Origin: Acidobacteriota bacterium
GTDB taxonomy: Bacteria > Acidobacteriota > Thermoanaerobaculia > Multivoradales > Multivoraceae
Assembly (NCBI GenBank): GCA_028875725.1
Contig: JAPPCR010000023.1
Location: 655,620-719,619 of the forward strand
Direction: 5' to 3'
Length of the DNA stretch: 64,000 bases
Position numbers and translations under genes: made by a program. A model generated the notes under the pieces. The model worked only from the letters and a program-made list of their open reading frames with translations. It was not told where the DNA came from and searched no databases. Below are positions 50,807-59,928 of the stretch, one piece after another (positions within the stretch are counted from its first letter, which is position 1; each line of letters starts with the position of its first letter).

Positions 50807-52002
50807 CCGTCCGCCGCGACGTAGTCGACGAGGCCGTTCAGCATCTCGTCGGTGGATTCCAGGCCCCACCTGACGTCGACCGTCGGATCGGGGTTGCTGG
50901 GGTTGCCGGCCGAGTTGTCGAAGACGGCCTTCACATGGATTCGCGTCCCGGCCGGCAGCCGGATCGGCTCGGCCAACTGGTAGGTCGTCTGCCAGTTGAA
51001 GTCGTAGCGGCTGACCCGGAGCAGGTCCCTGGTGGTGCCGTCCGGAAGCTCCGCGCTGAAGTGCATGGACTTTCCGCGGTAGTGCATGTGCGGCGTGAAG
51101 GCGCGAATCTCGACGTCTTCCTCGAAGACGCGGCTCGCCTCCGCCTCGTAGTTCGGGTCGCCCGCCGGGATGTGGATGCCCGCGTTCCAGATCGGCAGCG
51201 TGATCAGTTCCTTCTCGACTTCCTCGGGTTCGGCGAACCAGAGACCGATGCTGCTGCTGTCGGTCGCCGCCTCGCCGCTCGGATGGTAGTGGAAGTCGCC
51301 GATCAGCTTGCGGCCCTTCTGCAGCAGGCGGGCGGAGCCCGTCGGGAACTGGTAGGGCTTGCTGCCCGCGGTCCAGGCGGCCAACCAGCCTTCCTGGAAG
51401 GTTGCGCCCTCGGCTGCCCGCCAGAGAATGAAGTGATGGAGCACGTTGCGGTCTCCCGGCTTGATCTCGACCGCGCGGATCCAGCGGTCCTCGTCGAATC
51501 CGGTCGTGATGGGCACGTCGCGGAACTCATCCGGTCCCTCCGCGGCCACTTCGTGGGGATCGAACTCGAACACCCAGTCCGGTTCTCCGAAGGTCCACCC
51601 GTCCGCGGTCTCCGACCGCTCATGGACGGGTTCGTCGCCTTCGCCGCGGGGCGCGCCGTTCGCAGCCCAGCGGACGATCGCCGCGATCTCGTCGTCGCTC
51701 AGGCTGGTGTCGTTGGACCAGGGCCCGTAGCCCGGGTCGGCGTCCCAGGGCGGCATGTCCCGGTTCTCGACCGCGCGGGCGATGGACCGGGCCCACGGCC
51801 GCACCTCGCGGTAGGTGCGCAGCGCCATCGGTCCGATCTCGCCGGGCTCGTGGCAGGAGACGCAGTTGGCGTGGAGGATCGGCGCCACGTCGTCGACGAA
51901 CGTGGGCCGATCGAGATTGGGGCCGGCAGCAATGGCCGGCACCAGGATGAGAATGGTTGCCGTGGCGCCCGCAACGCGGGCCACGCGCGTGGCTAGGTTC
52001 AT
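50803..52002 (-). CDS. Haem/copper monooxygenase-like secreted protein (PHM-type)
   Basis: This secreted protein of about 399 residues has a signal peptide (VAGATATILILVPAIAAG), an N-terminal cytochrome c-like domain with CVSCHEPGEIGPM and the MPPWDADPGYG tail, and a C-terminal domain resembling copper type II ascorbate-dependent monooxygenases. The metal residues HHFILWR, FHYHPSGE and TPHMHYRG are typical. I chose ATG 52002 because the signal peptide follows it, and the longer frame adds a Pro-rich stretch. The stop shares CTAG with the opposing PhyH gene. The haem domain may deliver electrons to the copper centre. The substrate is unknown. Confidence 0.85.
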   Translation of the reverse strand: MNLATRVARVAGATATILILVPAIAAGPNLDRPTFVDDVAPILHANCVSCHEPGEIGPMALRTYREVRPWARSIARAVENRDMPPWDADPGYGPWSNDTSLSDDEIAAIVRWAANGAPRGEGDEPVHERSETADGWTFGEPDWVFEFDPHEVAAEGPDEFRDVPITTGFDEDRWIRAVEIKPGDRNVLHHFILWRAAEGATFQEGWLAAWTAGSKPYQFPTGSARLLQKGRKLIGDFHYHPSGEAATDSSSIGLWFAEPEEVEKELITLPIWNAGIHIPAGDPNYEAEASRVFEEDVEIRAFTPHMHYRGKSMHFSAELPDGTTRDLLRVSRYDFNWQTTYQLAEPIRLPAGTRIHVKAVFDNSAGNPSNPDPTVDVRWGLESTDEMLNGLVDYVAADG

Positions 52003-52100
52003 CGGGGGCTCTCCGAAGATTCTTGGAGGAGGGCGGGTCCAAGGCCCCAAGCCACTCTACCCGAGACGCCCCGAGGCGCCGTTGCCGGCGGTGCTACGGG

Positions 52101-53246
52101 TCAGCGATACGACTTGACCGGCGGCAGCCGCGCCCCCGTCTCGCCCGGCGGCTTCTCGCCGGCGACGACCGGGAGCCGGAGCGTGCCGATACCGTCGATG
52201 GACGCCTCGACGACCTCGCCCGGCTTGAGGAAACGATCCTCCGGGCCGCGGGTCGCGGCCGCGCCGGCGGCCGTGCCGCCCGAGGTGCCGTTGTTGATCA
52301 CGTCACCCGGGTAGAGGGTGATGATCGACGAGCCGTACTCGATGAGCTCCCACAGCGAGTGGATCATGTCGCCGGCGCGCGCCTCCTGAAGCAGGGTGCC
52401 GTCGACGCTGAGAGTCTGGCGGAGGTTCTCCATCGGATCGCCGTAGAACTCGCGCGGCACGATCCACGGGCCCTGCGGCGCGAAGGTGTCGTGCCCCTTG
52501 CCGACGAACCAGTCGCTGCCGATGGGGTTGCCTCCCGGAGGCCGCCCGCCACGGTCGGAGACGTCGATGGAGACCATGTAGCCGAAGACGTGGTCCTGGG
52601 CCTCGGCGGCGGAGACGTACCTCGCCGTCCGTCCGATGACGGCGCCCAGCTCGACTTCCCAGTCTGTGCGATCGCGGCCGTAGGGGATCACGATCTCGTC
52701 GCCGCTGCCAACGACGGCGCCTCGGGACGGCTTGAGAAAGAGGTACGGAAAGCCCCGGTTCTCGCGGCGCTGGCGCCGGGCCGCGGCTCGCTCTTCCTCG
52801 GTTCCCGACTCGTTGACGTGACTGTAGAAGTTGACGGCGGCGTTCAGGATCTTCCCCGGATACATGATCGGCGGCCGGATCCGGAGCTCGTCGACCGCGT
52901 GGACGTACTCGGGCACCTCGTTCCCGAGCAGATCGTTGCCCACGAGATGGTTCACGATCTCGTACAGCCGGTACTTCAGGCCGTACTCGTAGCGACCGAC
53001 CAGCTCGAGCATGTCCGCCGGCATCGGCAGCGTCGGGTAGGCGGGATCGGCCTCGAGTCCCCGGTTCGCCTCCGCGATGTCGACCACCAGGCTGTCCCGC
53101 AGGACGAGGCCGACCCGCGGCACGCCGTCGATGTCGAAGGTGCCGACCTTGAAGGGCTCGGCCGATTTCGTGGCCTGGCCGAAGGCGGACGCGCCTGACA
53201 GGACGACCAGGAGACCGGCGAGCGGACACCAACGAAGTTCACGCAT
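52101..53246 (-). CDS. Secreted FAH-family protein
   Basis: This fumarylacetoacetate hydrolase-fold protein of about 381 residues is preceded by a signal peptide (RWCPLAGLLVVLSGASAFGQ). The core shows DWEVELGAVIGR and GKGHDTFAPQGPWIVP, with acidic metal ligands of this family, plus NGTSGG near the C-terminus. FAH-fold enzymes act in the cytosol on 2-oxo or acylpyruvate compounds, so export is unusual. ATG 53246 has a GAGGAAGAG Shine-Dalgarno. ATG 53261 would be an alternative but lacks the hydrophobic start. It sits behind the copper-type protein on the minus strand and 210 bp from the TonB receptor, facing away from it. Confidence 0.85.
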   Translation of the reverse strand: MRELRWCPLAGLLVVLSGASAFGQATKSAEPFKVGTFDIDGVPRVGLVLRDSLVVDIAEANRGLEADPAYPTLPMPADMLELVGRYEYGLKYRLYEIVNHLVGNDLLGNEVPEYVHAVDELRIRPPIMYPGKILNAAVNFYSHVNESGTEEERAAARRQRRENRGFPYLFLKPSRGAVVGSGDEIVIPYGRDRTDWEVELGAVIGRTARYVSAAEAQDHVFGYMVSIDVSDRGGRPPGGNPIGSDWFVGKGHDTFAPQGPWIVPREFYGDPMENLRQTLSVDGTLLQEARAGDMIHSLWELIEYGSSIITLYPGDVINNGTSGGTAAGAAATRGPEDRFLKPGEVVEASIDGIGTLRLPVVAGEKPPGETGARLPPVKSYR

Positions 53247-53328
53247 GGTTCTCTTCCTCATGGAACACGATTCGACGACGGGCCTGTGCGATGGGCTACG
53301 AGTCTAGCTTTCGAGCGGGCGCAACGAC

Positions 53329-53363
53329 TAAATCGGTTTAGCCGATATGCCTAAATCGATTTA
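53329..53363 (+). promoter_or_regulatory. Twin 12-bp palindromes upstream of the second TonB receptor
   Basis: TAAATCGGTTTA (53329-53340) and TAAATCGATTTA (53352-53363, a perfect palindrome) are 23 bp apart centre to centre. AT-rich half sites around a central CG are typical of LacI-family operators. They lie about 95 bp upstream of the GTG start at 53457 and probably bind a dimeric regulator as a pair. No regulator gene is adjacent in this window. The same sequence is not seen upstream of the first TonB receptor. Confidence 0.55.
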
Positions 53364-53456
53364 CAAAAACGCACATGACACAACCCCCATCCGGTGCGCC
53401 GACGTTCCTTGTGGTACGGTGTTTGAGATTCGAACAGCGTTATGGAGGGAGAAATC

Positions 53457-56144
53457 GTGACAACCACCGCCATCAGGTCCTCTATCTGGATCTTCGCCAT
53501 CGCCCTCTGCGCGTCGCCGCTGCTGGCCGACGGCCCGCAGACATCGACCATCGACGGCACGATAAGTGACGCTCAGGGAGACGGCCTGCCCGGCGTCACC
53601 GTGACGCTGACCGGCCCTCAGAACACGAGGACCGAGATCACCGACGCCAACGGCGACTATCGCTTCGCCCTGCTCCAGTCGGGTGACTACACCGTCACCG
53701 CCGACCTCGAAGGCCTGGGCTCGGCAGAGCGCGCGGTCGTCCTCGAACTGGGGAAGCGCGAGGACGTCGACCTCACGCTCGGCGCAACGGAGGAGGAGAT
53801 CACCGTCACCTCCGAGGCGGCGCTGATCACGAAGTACGACACCGGTGCCGTTAGCGCGCTCGGGGCAGAGGAGCTCCAGCACGTACCCCAGGCCACGCGG
53901 AACTACTGGTCGAACATGAAACTGATGGCCGGCGTGGTGTCGTACAAACAGGAGTTCGATCAGGCACCCGGGGTCAACGGCGGCATCGGCCAGGAGAACG
54001 TCCTCTTCATCGACGGCGTCGACATCTCCCACAACCGCCGCGGCGGCGAAATGACCTTCTACATGCCGTCGACCGTGGTCTCCGAGAACCGCATGGAATC
54101 CGCCGGGTTCAGCGCCGAGTACGGCCGGGGGGTCAGCGGCGTGATGAACACGACGATCAAGACCGGCACGAACGAGTTCCACGGCGACTTCCTCTACATC
54201 GGCCAGAACCCGGCGTGGCGCTCCGAGAACTGGCTTGAGATGGAGCGGCCGGATTCCATGATCAACAGCTACGAGACCGGTCTCGGCGGGCCGCTCTTCC
54301 GCAACAAGGCCTGGTTCTATGCCTCCCTGAGCGAAATGAACGACAACCGGCTCGACCTGACCCGCGACGGCAACACGATCAATTCGAACCGCACCGCCGA
54401 GCCACTCGTCGGCAAGGTCAACACCCAGCCCAACGACCGTCACCAGCTCGCGTTGACCTGGATCGACTCCCCGTCAGGCCGCCTCAATCCACCCGGGTCG
54501 GCCGGCGACATCTACTCGGTCACGAGGAACAGTTGGAACAACAGAATCCAGACCCTGACCTGGAGCTTCGCCCTGACCAACTCGGCGTTTCTCGAAGCCA
54601 AGGCCGCCAACCGCGAGCTCCAGACGGCCCGTATTGGTTCCCCGCCCGCGGAGATCCTTCCCGGCGCGTCTCCCGACACGCCCGACGGCAACAACTTCCG
54701 CTATCGGGATCTCGCCGACGGTCGGCGCTACAACGCTCCCGTGAATCGCCTCGGCGCGGGTGGGAACGACTTTCCGCGCGATCAGGCGAATGCCTCGCTG
54801 ACCTTCTTCAGGGGCAAGCACGAGTTCAAGGGCGGCATCGACGTCCAGGACGTCACCTTTGCCACGATCACGAGTATCGGCACCGAGTATCGCGGCCGCG
54901 GCTACGGCCGTTCGCTGCCCGGCGGCTACGCGACCCCTACCAACAAGCGGGTCTTCGACTGCCCCGTCCCTTGCAACACCGCCTTCACCAGCGACATAGG
55001 TGCTGCCTATGTCCAGGACCGCATCACGGTCGGTGACCACCTCACCGTCAGCCTCGGCCTGCGCCAGGACACCCAGGACATCAAGAACAACCTCGGCCAG
55101 GAAGTCATGGACTACCAGAAGGTGGCGCCGCGCTTGTCGGCGGTCTACGACCTCAACGCCGACGGCAGGATGCTCCTGCGGGCATCCGCCGGGCGCTACT
55201 ACGACTACATCGGCCTCGGTGTCGTCTTCACGGAGTTCACGGCCGGCGCCAACGGCGAGAACGCCTACACGCAGTACGGCTGGAATTCCGAGACGGAACT
55301 CTACGACGTCTTCCAGCGCCGCGTCGAGCCCCGTGACCCCCTGGCCTCCTCCGTCGAGCCCTACTACAAGGACGAGATCTCGGTGGGCTTCGACTGGCAG
55401 TTCTCGAGCAACTGGGCCTTCAAGTCGCGCGTGACGTCGTGGGACATGGAGAACATGTTCCACAGCACCCTGCAGTTCGACGAGCAGGGCGCGGTCGTTC
55501 GCGACCTGAGAAACTGGCCGCAGAACCGACGCGAGTACGAGGGCATCCTGCTCCAGCTCAACCGGGCGTTTCGCAACGACTGGTCGCTGCAGATGAACTA
55601 CGCGAGGGACTGGAACGAAGGCAACAACGAGTCGCGCAACGACAACGACGACCACCTGGAAGGCTTCGGGGGCATCGAGGTTTCGACCGGGATTCTCAAT
55701 CCCACGAGTGGCCCCAACTGGTTCGGACCGATCAGCTACCAGCGGGACCACATCGTCAACGTAGTCGGCATGAAGCGGTGGAGGTTCGGCAGCCATGACC
55801 TGATGACCAGTGTCAGCGCGCACCTGGCAGACGGCGAGCCCTGGGGATTGCAGCCCGCCACTCAGGTCAGGCACCCGGTGTCCGGCCAGACGATCACCAC
55901 GACGACCCTCAGGGACAAGAGAGGAACGAACCGGCTCGACGACTTCTTCACGCTCAACCTGAACGCCACCTACCAGTTCCCGATCAGGGGCGGCGTGCAA
56001 GGCATCATCGGCGGCGAGGTTGCCAACGTCACGAACGAGCAGGCTCTGATTCTGATCAACACGAGAAACGGCAATCCTTCCGGCTCCCTCGACACCTACC
56101 AGTACACGCGGGAGTTCCGCCTCAAGGTCGGCGTCCGGTTCTGA
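53457..56144 (+). CDS. TonB-dependent receptor with carboxypeptidase-regulatory-like domain (copy 2)
   Basis: This 895-residue outer-membrane receptor is paralogous to the one at 28664. The signal peptide (SSIWIFAIALCASPLLA) is followed by the same ADGPQTSTIDGTISDAQ domain, then the plug VLFIDGVDISHN and FSAEYGRGVSGVMNTTIKTG. The barrel ends in FRLKVGVRF. I chose GTG 53457 because a GGAGGGAGA Shine-Dalgarno precedes it and the paralogue starts at the matching GTG. The in-frame ATG at 53442 lies inside that Shine-Dalgarno region. The final 23 bp overlap the convergent PhyH gene. The ligand is unknown. The twin palindromes upstream suggest substrate-induced expression. Confidence 0.9.
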   Translation: MTTTAIRSSIWIFAIALCASPLLADGPQTSTIDGTISDAQGDGLPGVTVTLTGPQNTRTEITDANGDYRFALLQSGDYTVTADLEGLGSAERAVVLELGKREDVDLTLGATEEEITVTSEAALITKYDTGAVSALGAEELQHVPQATRNYWSNMKLMAGVVSYKQEFDQAPGVNGGIGQENVLFIDGVDISHNRRGGEMTFYMPSTVVSENRMESAGFSAEYGRGVSGVMNTTIKTGTNEFHGDFLYIGQNPAWRSENWLEMERPDSMINSYETGLGGPLFRNKAWFYASLSEMNDNRLDLTRDGNTINSNRTAEPLVGKVNTQPNDRHQLALTWIDSPSGRLNPPGSAGDIYSVTRNSWNNRIQTLTWSFALTNSAFLEAKAANRELQTARIGSPPAEILPGASPDTPDGNNFRYRDLADGRRYNAPVNRLGAGGNDFPRDQANASLTFFRGKHEFKGGIDVQDVTFATITSIGTEYRGRGYGRSLPGGYATPTNKRVFDCPVPCNTAFTSDIGAAYVQDRITVGDHLTVSLGLRQDTQDIKNNLGQEVMDYQKVAPRLSAVYDLNADGRMLLRASAGRYYDYIGLGVVFTEFTAGANGENAYTQYGWNSETELYDVFQRRVEPRDPLASSVEPYYKDEISVGFDWQFSSNWAFKSRVTSWDMENMFHSTLQFDEQGAVVRDLRNWPQNRREYEGILLQLNRAFRNDWSLQMNYARDWNEGNNESRNDNDDHLEGFGGIEVSTGILNPTSGPNWFGPISYQRDHIVNVVGMKRWRFGSHDLMTSVSAHLADGEPWGLQPATQVRHPVSGQTITTTTLRDKRGTNRLDDFFTLNLNATYQFPIRGGVQGIIGGEVANVTNEQALILINTRNGNPSGSLDTYQYTREFRLKVGVRF

Positions 56145-56940
56145 GGATTGGGAACTGCCGATCCGGATCGTTCTGGAGAACGGGCCGGTAGCCGCCGCTC
56201 CCGTCGGGTTCCATGCGGTGAGCCCCGTCGGGAGCGAGCTGAACGATGTAGGCCTTGCGGACCTCCGAGGTGAGGTTCGGCCCGGTGGCATGCGGAGTGA
56301 GTGAGGAGAAGACGACAATGCTGCCGGCTCTCGCCGGCGCGGCGAGCCCTTCGGCGTCTTCGTCCGCGCAGCAGTAGCCGAGGTCGGTGGTCCAGTGCTC
56401 CAGGGTGCCGTGGCGATGCAGTCCCGGGAGTACCCGCGGGCAGCCGTTGCTGGTTGTGGCGTCGGTCAGGGCGATCCAGCAGGTGAGATAGGCCTGCGGC
56501 TCGAGGAAGCCGTAGCCGTTGTCCTGGTGCCACGGAAAGGGGGCCGGAACGCTCGGCTTCTTGTAGACCGCCTGGTCCCAGTAGAGGCGGACGTCGGGGC
56601 CCACGAGATCCCAGGCGAGATCCCGAAAGAGAGGCCCGGCACAGAAGTCCCGCAGGAAAGCCGAGCGCAGCACCAGGTGGACGGTGAAGGTGATCTCGTC
56701 AGCGCGGGCGATGAAGCGACGGCCCTGCGGCAGCTCGCGCAGCGCCGCTTCGGCTTTGGCCTCCCATGGGTCGATCTCGGCGATCAGGCGCTCGAGCGTG
56801 GAGGGCTCGACCGCGTCCTCCAGCACGAAGAAGCCCTGCTCGCTCCACTGGTGGGCCTGCGCGGCAGAGATGCGCCGGTAGGGGCCGCCTCTGGGCTCCC
56901 AGCGAAAGTCCCGGTTGAGCGGATGGAGCTTCGGCGTCAT
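56122..56940 (-). CDS. Phytanoyl-CoA dioxygenase (PhyH) family protein (copy 3)
   Basis: This 272-residue PhyH-type Fe(II)/2-oxoglutarate oxygenase has the iron motif FPWHQDNGYGF and a distal His in SLTPHATGPNLT. It has the compact size of small PhyH enzymes and no signal peptide. ATG 56940 gives MTPKLHPLNRDFRWEP. An in-frame ATG at 56952 is the alternative. It converges on the second TonB receptor with a 23-bp overlap, and the two may not be co-regulated. The substrate is unknown. Confidence 0.88.
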   Translation of the reverse strand: MTPKLHPLNRDFRWEPRGGPYRRISAAQAHQWSEQGFFVLEDAVEPSTLERLIAEIDPWEAKAEAALRELPQGRRFIARADEITFTVHLVLRSAFLRDFCAGPLFRDLAWDLVGPDVRLYWDQAVYKKPSVPAPFPWHQDNGYGFLEPQAYLTCWIALTDATTSNGCPRVLPGLHRHGTLEHWTTDLGYCCADEDAEGLAAPARAGSIVVFSSLTPHATGPNLTSEVRKAYIVQLAPDGAHRMEPDGSGGYRPVLQNDPDRQFPILRTGRRP

Positions 56941-57032
56941 GTGACGGCGCACAGCAGGCCGAAGAGGAGCGCTCTCATTGCCACCCGAAGGCTACTCGGA
57001 GGCTCAGGAACTGCGCAGGGGCCACGCGATCC

Positions 57033-57077
57033 CGGAGTGTACTCCGAGATAGTTCAACTATTTCGGAGTACACTCCG
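57033..57077. repeat. 45-bp near-perfect palindrome before the AAA/DUF4143 gene
   Basis: A 22-bp arm (57033-57054) and its reverse complement (57056-57077) match at 21 of 22 positions around a single C. Each arm carries a nested dyad, GGAGT-GT-ACTCC or GGAGT-AC-ACTCC. A third GGAG-type half site follows toward the ATG. The element ends 16 bp before the ATG at 57094. It could be an autoregulatory operator or a long leader hairpin. Confidence 0.85.
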
Positions 57078-57093
57078 AGATCGGAGACCCACC

Positions 57094-58359
57094 ATGTACG
57101 CCCGCGAACTCAAGATCGAATTGCCGCGCGGCCAGTCGGTTTTCCTCTGGGGAGCCAGGAAGACCGGAAAGTCCACGCTGCTCCAGCGGCAGTTCCCGGA
57201 GTCGATTTGCTTCGACCTGCTCGACACGCGCCTGATGCTCGAGTTCACCCGCGCGCCCTGGACCCTCGGTGAACGCATAGCGGCGGCAGAGGGCGCGAGA
57301 CGCGAACTGCCGATCCTGATCGACGAGGTCCAGAAGGCGCCCGCTCTCCTCGACGAAGTGCACCGCCTCATCGAGGCGGAGCGCCTCAGCTTCGTGCTCT
57401 GCGGCTCCAGCGCCCGCAAGCTGAAGCGCGGGAGCGCGAACCTGCTCGGCGGTCGCGCCTGGCGCTTCGCGCTTCACCCGTTGACCTGGTGCGAGATCCC
57501 CGGCTTCGACCTGCTGGCGGCCCTGAACCGCGGGCTCGTTCCCGAGCACTACGACTCGGCGCACCATCGCCGGGCGCTGGCCGGGTACGTGGACGACTAC
57601 CTCAAGGAGGAAGTCTTCGACGAAGGACTGACCCGCAACGCCCCCGCGTTTTCGCGGTTCTTCGAGGCACTCGCGTTCTGCAACGGCGAGATGCTGAACT
57701 ACAGCAACGTCGCCAGGGACTGCGGCGTCAGTTCCAAGACCGTCAAGGAGTACTTCCAGATCCTGGTCGACACGCTGCTCGGCGTGCTGGTCGAGCCCTT
57801 CAGCCGCCGCCCTTCGCGTTCGGTGATCGTCGCCGCGCCGAAGTTCTACCTGTTCGATGTGGGCGTGGCGAACCACATCGCCGGCCGGCGAATCGAGAGG
57901 GCCTCGGGACCCGACTTCGGGCGCGCCCTGGAGCACTTCGTCCTGATGGAGCTGCTGGCCTACCGCTCCTACCGCGAGCGCGACTTCCCCATCCGGTTCT
58001 GGCGCACGAGGTCCGGCCGCGAGTGCGACTTCGTCCTGGGCCGCGATGGAAGCACGGCGATCGAAGTCAAGGGCGGCAGCCGAGTGCGGCGAGCGGACCT
58101 CAAGGGCCTGCGGGCGTTCGTCGAGGAGCACCGTCCGCGGACCGCCATCGTCGTCTGCAACGAGGACGCGGTCAGACGAACGGACGACGGGATCTGGATT
58201 CTGCCGTGGGAGCGTTTCCTGGAGCGCCTTTGGGAGGACGAAGTGGTAGGCGGAGATGACTTCGCCGCCGGCGCCGCGGCGATGCGCCGACGGCTTCGCT
58301 CAAGCGTGGACAGCACCGACACCGTTCGCGAAGATCGCGACCGAGACGGCGGCGCGTGA
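57094..58359 (+). CDS. AAA ATPase with DUF4143 C-terminal domain
   Basis: This 421-residue ATP-binding protein has a Walker A motif (FLWGARKTGKSTLL), a Walker B motif (LPILIDEVQKAP) and a sensor-like CGSSARKLK. A C-terminal DUF4143 domain contains ALEHFVLMELLAYRS and a PD-(D/E)xK-like strand set (RECDFVLGRDGSTAIEVKGG). The family is abundant, mobile and of uncertain role. Links to toxin or defence islands have been suggested. ATG 57094 is the first good start after the palindrome. The upstream extension reads in frame but overlaps the PhyH gene. Its context beside a restriction-modification locus fits a defence island, by inference. Confidence 0.9.
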   Translation: MYARELKIELPRGQSVFLWGARKTGKSTLLQRQFPESICFDLLDTRLMLEFTRAPWTLGERIAAAEGARRELPILIDEVQKAPALLDEVHRLIEAERLSFVLCGSSARKLKRGSANLLGGRAWRFALHPLTWCEIPGFDLLAALNRGLVPEHYDSAHHRRALAGYVDDYLKEEVFDEGLTRNAPAFSRFFEALAFCNGEMLNYSNVARDCGVSSKTVKEYFQILVDTLLGVLVEPFSRRPSRSVIVAAPKFYLFDVGVANHIAGRRIERASGPDFGRALEHFVLMELLAYRSYRERDFPIRFWRTRSGRECDFVLGRDGSTAIEVKGGSRVRRADLKGLRAFVEEHRPRTAIVVCNEDAVRRTDDGIWILPWERFLERLWEDEVVGGDDFAAGAAAMRRRLRSSVDSTDTVREDRDRDGGA

Positions 58360-58380
58360 AGCCGCCCAACGCTGCCTCGC

Positions 58381-59871
58381 TCAGTCCGACAGTTCCGCGG
58401 CGATCTCCTCGAACGCCTCCAAGGCCGATCGCAGGTCCTCGGCGATCTCGGCCGCAAGCGTCTCCGGCTCCGGGAGGTTCTCGCTGTCCTCCAGCGAACG
58501 GTCCCTCAGCCAGGACAGGTCCAGGTTGAGCTTGTCGCGCTCGACCAGCTCCTCGTAGTCGTATGCCCGCCATCTCCCGTCGGGGTTGTCCTCACTCCAC
58601 GTCGGTTGCCGCGTGTGGCGCTCGCCCGGGCGATAGCACTCAACGAACTCGTCCAGGTCAGAACGCCGGAGCGGCTTCATCTTGAGCGTGAAGTGCTTGT
58701 TGGTGCGGAGGTCGTAGACCCAGAGGCGCTCGGTCCACGGCTTCTCACGCGCTGGCTTCGCATCGAAGAACAGGACGTTCGCCTTGACGCCCTGGGCGTA
58801 GAAGATCCCCGTCGGCAGCCGGAGCAGCGTGTGCACATCGAACTGTTGGAGCAGGTTCGTGCGCACGACCTCACCGGCGCCGCCCTCGAAGAGCACGTTG
58901 TCGGGTACAACGATCGCGCACGAACCGTTGATCGTGAGAAGCGTCTTCACGTGCTGGAGGAAGTTGAGCTGCTTGTTCTTCGTGCTGGCCCAGAAGTCCT
59001 GACGTTCGTAGGAGTCGGACTCCGTCTCCAACTCGCCTTCCTGGCTGACGATCCGGACCGTGCTCTTCTTGCCGAACGGCGGATTCGTCAGAACCATCGA
59101 GAACCGTTGGCCGGGATCGCTCGCCAAGCTGTCCACACCTGATCGAACGGGGCACGGGTCCGCGTCGATGCCGTGCAGGTACAGGTTCATGATGCAGAGC
59201 CGGGCCGTCTCAGGGACGATGTCCATCCCCTGGACGAAGTTCCGGCGAAGATGACGCTTCCGGTCCGGGTCCAGCGTGTTGCCGTGCTCCCGAAGGACAT
59301 GGTCGTGCGCAGCGAGCAGGAAGCCGCCCGTTCCACAGGCGGGATCGCAGACCGTGTCGTCCGGGCCAGGTTGCATCACGTCGACGATCGCGCGGATCAC
59401 CTCACGCGGGGTGAAGTACTGCCCAGCGCCCTTGGGTGACTCCTGGGCAGACTTCGCGAGCAGGCCTTCGTAGATGTCGCCCTTCACGTCCGCCGCGAGC
59501 GAACTCCAATCCTCGGGATCGATCAGATCGACGATGAGCCGCTTGAGGGTCGCGGGGTTCTGGATCTGCTGCCGGGCTCGCCGGAAGATCTCGCCGAGCA
59601 TGCCGTCCTCCCGCGAGAGCTCGGTCAGGATGTGGCGATAGTGCGATTCGAGGTCGGCGCCGTCTTCCGCCAGCAAGCTTGGCCAGTCCAAGCCGTCGGG
59701 GACCATCGAAGGCTGGCTCCACGGCTGCAGGGTCCGCTCATGCGCCATCTTGAGGAAGAGCAGGAACGTGATCTGCTCCGTGTACTGCATGTAGGACAGG
59801 CCGTCGTCGCGCAGCAGGTGCGCGAAGCTCCACGCCTTGTTGACGATGCGCTGTGTGTGGTTGTCGGACAT
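58381..59871 (-). CDS. hsdM: Type I restriction-modification DNA methyltransferase subunit
   Basis: This 496-residue HsdM adenine-N6 methyltransferase subunit shows an N-terminal helical domain (RIVNKAWSFAHLLRDDGLS), the SAM-binding DPACGTGGFLLAA and the catalytic NPPFG, with GAGQYFTPREVIRA just ahead. It modifies host DNA in complex with HsdS. ATG 59871 gives MSDNHTQRIVNKAW, the usual N-terminus, and the longer frame is unlikely. It is the last gene of the operon that starts with hsdR to the right. Three small genes separate it from hsdS, an unusual interruption. The stop lies 21 bp from the AAA gene stop. Confidence 0.93.
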   Translation of the reverse strand: MSDNHTQRIVNKAWSFAHLLRDDGLSYMQYTEQITFLLFLKMAHERTLQPWSQPSMVPDGLDWPSLLAEDGADLESHYRHILTELSREDGMLGEIFRRARQQIQNPATLKRLIVDLIDPEDWSSLAADVKGDIYEGLLAKSAQESPKGAGQYFTPREVIRAIVDVMQPGPDDTVCDPACGTGGFLLAAHDHVLREHGNTLDPDRKRHLRRNFVQGMDIVPETARLCIMNLYLHGIDADPCPVRSGVDSLASDPGQRFSMVLTNPPFGKKSTVRIVSQEGELETESDSYERQDFWASTKNKQLNFLQHVKTLLTINGSCAIVVPDNVLFEGGAGEVVRTNLLQQFDVHTLLRLPTGIFYAQGVKANVLFFDAKPAREKPWTERLWVYDLRTNKHFTLKMKPLRRSDLDEFVECYRPGERHTRQPTWSEDNPDGRWRAYDYEELVERDKLNLDLSWLRDRSLEDSENLPEPETLAAEIAEDLRSALEAFEEIAAELSD

Positions 59872-59928
59872 GGTGCGTGGTGCATGGTGCGCCGGGACAG
59901 AGCGCAACAGCGCCTCCCGGCGCTGAGA

